Shown here: piece by piece, positions 57,877 to 64,000 of the stretch
Position numbering within the stretch: position 1 is the stretch's first letter
How the letters are laid out: each line of letters opens with the position of its first letter
Origin: Opitutaceae bacterium BACL24 MAG-120322-bin51
Lineage (GTDB): Bacteria; Verrucomicrobiota; Verrucomicrobiia; Opitutales; Coraliomargaritaceae
NCBI GenBank assembly: GCA_905182465.1
Contig: CAJJBI010000001.1
Coordinates: forward strand, 124,001 to 188,000
DNA: 64,000 nt
Reading direction: 5' to 3'
Program-made: the position numbers and the translations under genes
The notes under the pieces: generated by a model
The model's database searches: none
The model's input: only the letters and a program-made list of their open reading frames with translations
Told to the model about the DNA's origin: nothing

Positions 57877-58839
57877 ATGCCCGTGATACAGCGTAACAAC
57901 ACAAAGTTTGTCGAAGCCGTCTCGGTTCGCGATTTCTACGACTCCTTTAAAGAGCCGCTGGAGATGGAGCTAGTCGCGGGCGAGTCGGGTCTCGATAACA
58001 TGATTAAGGAGCGTAGCTTAAACCGCCCCGCACTGGCTATGGTTGGCTTTTTCAAAGCCTTTGCTGCCAAGCGTATCCAGCTATTAGGAGCTGGCGAGAT
58101 GGCTTTTATTCGAGAAAAAACAGAAGCCGATCGAGTCGCTATCATGACGGAGATTTTGAAGCGCAAAGTGCCATGTTTGATTATCTCGCGTAATTTAGCC
58201 CCCTCGAAAGCGCTCTGTAAGCTTGCCGATCAATATAAGACGCCGATTATCCGCTCACCGCTCAAATCAAAGACCTTTACTACAGAAGCTACGCTCTTAC
58301 TCGAAGATAAATTTGCCCCGCGTACTAACATGCACGGCACATTGCTCGATATAAAAGGGATTGGTACTTTAATTTGTGGAGAAAGTGGCGTCGGTAAGAG
58401 TGAGTGTGCGCTAGCTCTAATCGAGCGGGGTCATAGCTTGGTCGCTGACGACCTGACGTATGTAAAACGCGTTAGTGAGAGAGAATTACTTGGGACATCT
58501 TCAGAGCTCAGTCGGGGCTACATGGAGTGCCGGGGTCTTGGCATCATTAACGTGGCCGAGTTATTCGGTGTGCGCTCGGTGCGGGTCGAGAAACGTATCG
58601 ACCTAATTATCAATTTCCATAACTGGACCACTGGCATGCATGAAGAACGCACTGGGCTGGAAGAACAATACATGGAAATCCTAGGTCTTAAAGTACCGCT
58701 GATGGAAATACCGGTTCGCCCAGGGCGCGATATGGCTCGACTGACCGAAGTGGCCGCCATGGTGCAAGCGCTCATGAAAATTGGCCACGACTCCGCCTCC
58801 GAATTTAATGATCGGCTGATCGCTCACATGTCAAAGTAG
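57877..58839 (+). CDS. hprK: HPr kinase/phosphorylase
   Basis: HprK phosphorylates a serine of HPr, linking carbon supply to PTS-type regulation. The N-terminal domain (to about residue 130) is followed by the kinase core: Walker [32 protein letters not shown], and the family signature [16 protein letters not shown]. The end [23 protein letters not shown] matches the phosphorylase region. Length (320 aa) fits. Translated right after lptB. No HPr gene is adjacent. Confidence 0.95.
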   Translation: MPVIQRNNTKFVEAVSVRDFYDSFKEPLEMELVAGESGLDNMIKERSLNRPALAMVGFFKAFAAKRIQLLGAGEMAFIREKTEADRVAIMTEILKRKVPCLIISRNLAPSKALCKLADQYKTPIIRSPLKSKTFTTEATLLLEDKFAPRTNMHGTLLDIKGIGTLICGESGVGKSECALALIERGHSLVADDLTYVKRVSERELLGTSSELSRGYMECRGLGIINVAELFGVRSVRVEKRIDLIINFHNWTTGMHEERTGLEEQYMEILGLKVPLMEIPVRPGRDMARLTEVAAMVQALMKIGHDSASEFNDRLIAHMSK

Positions 58840-59366
58840 GGCGATGTGTTCTAAGAAATTTATTTTCAATAATAACAACCGACTTAACCCATCGATAAAG
58901 AAACAAATATCAAAAATATAATGAGGCATATAACCTTGTGTAAGATTACAGAAATACCGCTTTTCCAGTGCTTAACGAAACTGTCACAGATCCGTAAAAT
59001 TACCTTTGAGAATCTTTAAAAGCTTATTCACTGGGCGAGTGTGAATAACTTGTGCAGAACTTGTCCTTGCCATGTGCTTTTAGCTGCCGATTCTCTACCG
59101 AAATGACTGGTAATCAGTCTACATATTTATCTTATTTCCAACGACTTACAAATTTTTAACATTTATAATATTCTTCAAATAACACGTAACTTACTCAGCT
59201 AGAACGATTAGCGGGTCCATGTATGCCCTATGCGCGGCATCCCCGCAGACCATTCAACTTTCTTCGCTTACTTTTTCTTCCTTTTTCGCAACCCCAGTAT
59301 CTTTGTGACTAGCACATTACAAGGAGTTGTGAATAAATCATAATTATTTATACGATTCATACACCC
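58840..59366. other. Candidate replication origin (oriC), AT-rich with DnaA-box-like repeats
   Basis: A 527-bp gap directly upstream of dnaA. Three 9-mers match the DnaA-box type TTATNCACA: TTATTCACT at 59024-59032, TGTGAATAA at 59040-59048 and TGTGAATAA at 59328-59336 (reverse orientation of TTATTCACA). Long A/T-rich stretches (for example around 58855-58925 and 59150-59180) could open. The gap also holds the dnaA promoter. No gene was found in it. Confidence 0.6.
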
Positions 59367-60782
59367 ATGCCTTCTTCGCCAACAGCAGATACTCTCTGGC
59401 AAAACACCAACAAAGAACTCAAAAACCTCTTTCCTGAAGATGTTTATGAAATGTGGTTCAGCGAGCTTGTATGCACGCTAGAATCAGATTCTAAGCTCGT
59501 ATTAACTACTCACAGCGAATTCAACGCTATTTGGATCGAGAATAACTTCCTAGATATTATCAGTCAGCAAGCGCGTAGCTTTGCGGGCACTGCAATCGAA
59601 GTTTCTATCGAAGTCGAGCAAGCGCCAAAAACTGCAGGCCCTGATCGGACAGATGCGGATGGCCGTAGTAATGGTTTTAATAGCCGTGATAGTCGTCAAT
59701 CCCCTGATCTGCGAAACAATCGCCCACTCACGCAGGCCGCGCCGACTCACCGCACGCTGATCAACCCAACCAATACTTTTGAAAATTTCGTAGTCGGCTC
59801 TGGCAGCCAACTCGCTCACGCCGCATCCATTGCGGTGGCCAACGCACCTGGCCGTGCCTACAACCCACTCTTTGTATTCGGTGAGACGGGACTTGGCAAA
59901 ACGCACCTCATGCATGCGGTCGCTCACCAGATGTTGGCAAATAACCCCAAAGCGAAGATCGCCTACGTCTCAACAGAGAAGTTTACTAATGAATTTATTC
60001 ACGCCATTCGTGAGAATAAGTTGACCAAGTTCCGCAAGTATTACCGTAACGTCGACGCCCTACTCGTTGACGATATCCATTTTCTCTCTGGTAAAGAGAG
60101 CACACAAGAGGAGTTCTTCCATACCTTTAACGATCTCTTCGAGTCAGGTCGCCAGATCTTCCTCGCTAGTGACCGCCCTGCCAACGAGATCGAGCGTCTT
60201 GAAAACCGCCTAATCTCACGTTTTCAGTGGGGCTTAGTTACCGACATACAAGCGCCTGATTTTGAGACTCGCTTTGCGATCCTTCGTAATAAGGCCTTAG
60301 CCATGAAGATTGAACTAGACGAAGAGATTATGGAATTTCTCGCCGAAAGGGTCTCGCGAAATGTGCGTCGTATGGAAGGTGCGCTCACTCGCATCGCGGG
60401 TTATGCTAATTTGATCGACCGTAAGCTCGATCTTAATGCTGTCGAGCGGCTGCTTAGCGATCTTCTCCATGAAGAAGCAGCGAGCAAAGTAACCGTAGAT
60501 CAAATCCAGAAAAAGGTCACCGACTATTACAAAATTCGCTTTAGTGAACTCATCGGTCGTCGCCGCACCAGCGCCATTGTTTTCCCGCGCCAAGTAGCTA
60601 TGTATATTTCTCGGACGCTCACCAGTGACCCACTCAAATCAATTGGTGACGCCTTCGGCGGTCGTGACCACGGCACCGTGATCCATGCATGCAAGCAAGT
60701 AGAGAATATGATGGAGCAAGACGGTAGCGTAAAACGCGGCGTCGATTACCTAATTAAGCAACTCTCGAAAGAGCGTAGCTAG
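59367..60782 (+). CDS. dnaA: Chromosomal replication initiator protein DnaA
   Basis: DnaA binds 9-mer boxes at oriC and opens DNA. N-terminal domain I (about residues 1-85) and a low-complexity linker rich in Asn/Arg precede the AAA+ domain (Walker [10 protein letters not shown], residues 172-180; Walker [15 protein letters not shown]). The C-terminal domain carries the DNA-recognition signature [20 protein letters not shown]. Length 471 aa is typical. Start at the ATG at 59367 fits domain I. It lies alone, with the origin-like region upstream. Confidence 0.97.
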   Translation: MPSSPTADTLWQNTNKELKNLFPEDVYEMWFSELVCTLESDSKLVLTTHSEFNAIWIENNFLDIISQQARSFAGTAIEVSIEVEQAPKTAGPDRTDADGRSNGFNSRDSRQSPDLRNNRPLTQAAPTHRTLINPTNTFENFVVGSGSQLAHAASIAVANAPGRAYNPLFVFGETGLGKTHLMHAVAHQMLANNPKAKIAYVSTEKFTNEFIHAIRENKLTKFRKYYRNVDALLVDDIHFLSGKESTQEEFFHTFNDLFESGRQIFLASDRPANEIERLENRLISRFQWGLVTDIQAPDFETRFAILRNKALAMKIELDEEIMEFLAERVSRNVRRMEGALTRIAGYANLIDRKLDLNAVERLLSDLLHEEAASKVTVDQIQKKVTDYYKIRFSELIGRRRTSAIVFPRQVAMYISRTLTSDPLKSIGDAFGGRDHGTVIHACKQVENMMEQDGSVKRGVDYLIKQLSKERS

Positions 60783-60886
60783 ATTGTTTAAACAATGTAT
60801 CCGATAAGGACCTATCACTCGATACGGATTTCTCGAACAGCTACAAGGCCGAGGTAGAGTTGTCCTGCCTATTAAGTGGCTCTGGT

Positions 60887-61474
60887 CTATTGCGGCTCAG
60901 TTATCGCTAAGATTACGGGTTCATCTGAGTGTTCAGCGGCTTGCGCGTTACGTTTAGACTCTGCCTGCTTGTAGAAGAAATTTTGAGCACTCATCAAGTA
61001 GCTGCCCTTTTTGCGGGAGACTTTGTGGTAGGAGCCATTAGCGCGAAGGATCCGTGCGTGATGCGTGTCTTTTAGGTAGATTTCTAGTAGCGCTTTGACG
61101 CGGCTGCGATTGTCGGGGTCTTCGATTGGGAAAACGGCTTCAATTCGGCGGTAGAAGTTGCGCGGCATCCAGTCGGCGCTACCTGCAAAGATGTGGGGCT
61201 GACTGCCACTGCTATTTTCGAAGTAGAAGATGCGACTGTGCTCCAAGTAGCGTCCTAGTATACTACGCACGCGGATGTTTTCGCTGATGCCCTTTACGTT
61301 GGGTACTAGATTACAGACGCCACGTACAATAAGGTCGATCTTTACGCCAGCCTGCGATGCGCGGTAGAGGTTATCAATGGTTTTTTGGTCTACTAGGCTG
61401 TTAGTCTGCACGATGATTCGAGCGGGCTTTCCAGCTTTGGCGTTACGAGTCTCGGAGCGGATGTGTTTCTGCAT
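60887..61474 (-). pseudogene. ppk1: Polyphosphate kinase Ppk1, C-terminal fragment
   Basis: This frame holds the last third of Ppk1: [18 protein letters not shown], the [20 protein letters not shown] segment with the second catalytic His, and [19 protein letters not shown]. It begins just 1 bp after the stop of the N-terminal fragment in a different frame. Read in that frame, the residues before its ATG continue the family block as FTLQNKM. It would not make an active kinase by itself. A single base difference joins both parts into a 715-residue protein of normal length. Confidence 0.85.
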
Positions 61475-61475
61475 T

Positions 61476-63038
61476 TTATTCTGCAGGGTAAACGGGAGCG
61501 ACGATTAGCTTTTTAAAGCTTGGGGTGAGGGAGAAGCCGGTTAGTGTGTTGAAAAGTCCGGCGACTTCTTCTGTGATGTCTTTCTGACATGTAAAAAAAC
61601 TAAGGTCGGTGTAAAGGCGGGCGGTCTTTGGATTGTAATTGCCTGTGCCGAGGTGAACGTAGCGGCGCAATTCGGTCTCTTCTCGGCGCACGACCATACA
61701 GGTTTTACAGTGAGTCTTTAGGCCGACGAGTCCATAGACTACGTGTACACCGACGTCTTCGAGTTGGCGCGCCCATTGTATGTTGTTGGCCTCGTCGAAG
61801 CGCGCTTTGATTTCGACCAGTACAGTGACTTGTTTGCCTTGGCGAGAAGCTTCGATCAGCGCTTTGATGACCGGAGAGTCGCCGGATGTGCGATAGAGAG
61901 TCTGCTTGATCGCAAATACTTGAGGGTCTCGCGCCGCTTGATTGAGGAAGTCGATGAAGGGTTGGAAGCTTTCGTATGGGTGGTGTAGAAGAATGTCTTT
62001 AGCCGCGATTTGTTCAAAAATGCGTTGAGGGTTTTCCAGTTCTTTTGGTATGTAGGGAGTGTGTTGAGGGAATTTAAGGTCGGCGCGGTCAATCAAATCA
62101 TAAGCGCTCATTAAGCGAAAGAAATTGATTGGGCCATCAATCGTGTAAACGTTTTCTGGGGGGAGCTTGATAGCCCGCAGGAATTCCTGTATCAGTTTTG
62201 GGTCGGCTCCTTTACCTATCTCCAGCCGTACGGCATCACCCTTGTGCCTATTCATCAATTCTTCTTCGATTTTAGACAACAGGTTTTTCACCTCTTCTTC
62301 ATCGATGTATAGGTCGCTGTTACGCGTGATACGGAAGGGCACTGCTGAGGTTACTTTATAGCCAGGGAAGAGGCGCTTTATGAAGCGGTGCACGATGTCA
62401 CTTAGGGAAATATAGACGCCGGGTTTTCCGCGTCGAGTGGCGCCGACTTGTATAATGCGCGGGAGCACTCGGGGTACCGAGACGATGGCCATCATCTGCT
62501 CGATGATGCGCGTTTCGGGGTCTTCGATGGAAGCGAGAATGTAGAGAGCTTTGTTCGATAACTGTGGGAATGGGTGAGCTGGATCGATGGCGAGAGGTGT
62601 CAACACAGGGGAGATTTGATCTTCAAAGTATTGTTCCACCCATTTTTTTTCGTTGCGGGTCAACTCGTCATAGCCGCAGAACAAAATGTCGGATTTTTTG
62701 AGACCGGGGACGATTTGTTGCTCCCAGCAGTCGTATTGGTCGGACACCAATCGCTTAACTATACCCTGAATGCGGCGAAGTTGCTCTTTCGCTCCGAGTC
62801 CATCTGGGCCTCTTTCGCTCGCGCCAGATTTAACTTGTTGGAGTAAGCCCGCGACACGGATTTCAAAGAACTCATCGAGGTTTGAGCTAACGAATGCTAG
62901 GAATTTCATTCGCTCAAGTAGCGGGTAATCGGGACATTCAGCCTGCTCTAATACGCGTCGATTGAAGGCCAACCAGCTTAGCTCACGGTTGAAATAAGGG
63001 AAACGAGGTGCGATGTTACTAGTTTTCTTGGTGCTCAT
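61476..63038 (-). pseudogene. ppk1: Polyphosphate kinase Ppk1, N-terminal fragment (frameshifted)
   Basis: Ppk1 makes polyphosphate from ATP. The fragment includes [15 protein letters not shown], the N and head domains, and the first catalytic His at residue 443 ([14 protein letters not shown]). It ends APVYPAE then TAA instead of the family sequence APFTL. A one-base insertion in the run around 61493-61496 (plus strand GGG/C) explains the shift: removing it reads APFTLQNKM into the next fragment. So both catalytic His lie on separate reading frames. Either decay, a phase-variable site, or an assembly error. Confidence 0.85.
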
Positions 63039-63343
63039 TACTGATTAACTATGTATGTCTGTTATATGACCTTTAGGCAAGCTAAGTTGCTTATTCGTAG
63101 TTACTTTTAACATTATTAGAACCGGTCCCCTCGTTGCTAGACCCTGTCCGGATTGTAATCTTTAGAAAATAGATGAGCTTCTCACCCTTGTTCAATAGGC
63201 ACTAGAAAATAACACACTCCGTATTAGCGCACTCATCCTGACTTCTTATCGCTATTTCTGACTAGGGCGGGCGTTTTGTGAAAATTCTGCACAAACTTAA
63301 TTTCCAGCTTTCGCTAGCGCGTTTTGACTGTTAATTGTATGAT
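63039..63343. promoter_or_regulatory. Divergent promoter region between ppk1 and the alkaline phosphatase gene
   Basis: 305 bp without a gene. It should hold the promoters of ppk1 and the phosphatase. No PHO box of the CTGTCAT-type repeat was found. A short CGCTAGCG palindrome lies near 63312-63319. Nothing else was recognised. Confidence 0.4.
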
Positions 63344-64000
63344 ATGGAAAACGCCTCTGCTTCTTCTCGTCGTCAGTTCTTGAAACTCTCTGGTCTAGCC
63401 GGAGCGGCATCGATCCTCCCCGGGTGCACAACCTTAGCTACTACCGAAGTCAAACCCGCTGGTCAGGCAAAGAACGTTATTTATTTGATGGTGGATGGGC
63501 TCTGTAATGGCACCGTCGGACTCGCTCATCATTGGCATTTACGCCATAAAGCGACGCCGCTTAACTGGATGCAACTGTTCGAGCGCGAAGGTTTACATCG
63601 TGCCTATCAGGATACGGCTTCGGCTAACTCGCCCGTCACCGACTCGGCCGCTGCAGCGAGTGCTTGGGGCTCTGGGCAGCGAGTCAACAACGGCTCGATC
63701 AATATCGACCCCTCTGGTAAATCGCTCAAACCTATCCTAAGTTATGCAAAAGAAGCGGGTAAAGCCACTGGCCTTGTCACTTCTTGTCGTATCACTCACG
63801 CCACGCCCGCAGGCTTTTCGACCAATGTGCCAAAACGCGGAATGGAGGATACCATTGCGCAACAATACTTAGAACGCGAAATTGACGTCCTACTCGGCGG
63901 CGGCGCTCGTCATTTTCTACAAACGCAAGAAGACAGCAGCGTGATCGACTATATCCCACAATTTGAAGCTAAGGGCTATCAAATCGTCAAAACCGCTTCG
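63344..64000 (+). CDS. Alkaline phosphatase, exported (3' end outside window)
   Basis: The partial 219-codon protein starts with a twin-arginine motif (SRRQFLKLSG) and a lipobox-like LPGC (Cys 28). The alkaline phosphatase (PhoA) fold shows VIYLMVDGLCNGTVGLAHHW with the metal Asp, PVTDSAAAASAWGSG carrying the catalytic Ser block, and SCRITHATPAGFSTN. It runs off the right edge with no stop. It is divergent from the broken ppk1 gene, so two phosphate genes meet here. Confidence 0.88.
   Translation, partial: MENASASSRRQFLKLSGLAGAASILPGCTTLATTEVKPAGQAKNVIYLMVDGLCNGTVGLAHHWHLRHKATPLNWMQLFEREGLHRAYQDTASANSPVTDSAAAASAWGSGQRVNNGSINIDPSGKSLKPILSYAKEAGKATGLVTSCRITHATPAGFSTNVPKRGMEDTIAQQYLEREIDVLLGGGARHFLQTQEDSSVIDYIPQFEAKGYQIVKTAS

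Noticed and set aside
60783-60796. 14-bp perfect palindrome ATTGTTTAAACAAT after dnaA
   Set aside because: AT-rich, no T-tract and no adjacent regulator; chance likely, though it touches the dnaA stop.

Overview
The window looks like chromosomal DNA of a marine Verrucomicrobiota bacterium, most likely class Opitutia (Puniceicoccales/Coraliomargarita-like). This placement is inferred from gene content. The clues are a giant Gre transcript-cleavage factor of the chlamydial/PVC type, HprK next to LptB, class I fumarase, an L-fucose isomerase relative, a sulfatase, and many Gfo/Idh/MocA oxidoreductases, Tat-exported proteins and DUF1080 proteins. No phage, IS element or CRISPR array was seen.

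Region 1 (1-26.9 kb) is mostly housekeeping: rsgA (cut by the left edge), menG/ubiE, a ClpX-like unfoldase without the usual zinc domain, an HU/IHF protein, hisS, a fumarase, a three-gene exported cassette (Cys-rich protein, HMA-like protein, beta-barrel) that may handle metal, rsmB, the Gre fusion, a glutaredoxin, uvrA, ilvA, hrpB, a Ski2-like helicase, the fucose isomerase relative and gltX.

Region 2 (27.3-51.4 kb) is an accessory sugar/glycan island. It has five main blocks. (a) A DoxX-like, Gfo/Idh/MocA and F5/8-like lipoprotein operon. (b) A seven-gene minus-strand operon (30.2-38.9 kb) encoding a Tat-exported Gfo/Idh/MocA oxidoreductase, a single and a tandem DUF1080 protein, a PhoD-like phosphatase, an Nramp-fold transporter without the metal-binding motif, a cytoplasmic Gfo/Idh/MocA oxidoreductase and a sugar-phosphate-isomerase-type TIM barrel; a ROK regulator is divergent to it across a TGTTTA-N5-TAAACA palindrome. 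(c) A sulfatase-uxaC pair followed by a broken small ORF. (d) Two paralogous PAS-AraC regulators flanking an MFS transporter. (e) A plus-strand run of an epimerase-type TIM barrel, a frameshifted ThuA gene, an intact ThuA gene and a Tat-type Gfo/Idh/MocA protein. The enzyme set resembles 3-keto-glycoside chemistry (oxidation at C3, cleavage by DUF1080, reduction inside the cell), and block (b) is the best candidate for an undescribed system.

Region 3 (51.5-64 kb) returns to core functions: radD, tRNA-Asp(GTC) with its terminator, a small winged-helix regulator, metK-ahcY, lptB-hprK, an AT-rich 0.5 kb gap with DnaA-box-like repeats (candidate oriC), dnaA, a ppk1 split by a one-base frameshift, and the start of a Tat/lipobox alkaline phosphatase cut by the right edge. 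Three broken reading frames (ThuA, small ORF after uxaC, ppk1) may be real decay or assembly errors; raw reads would decide.
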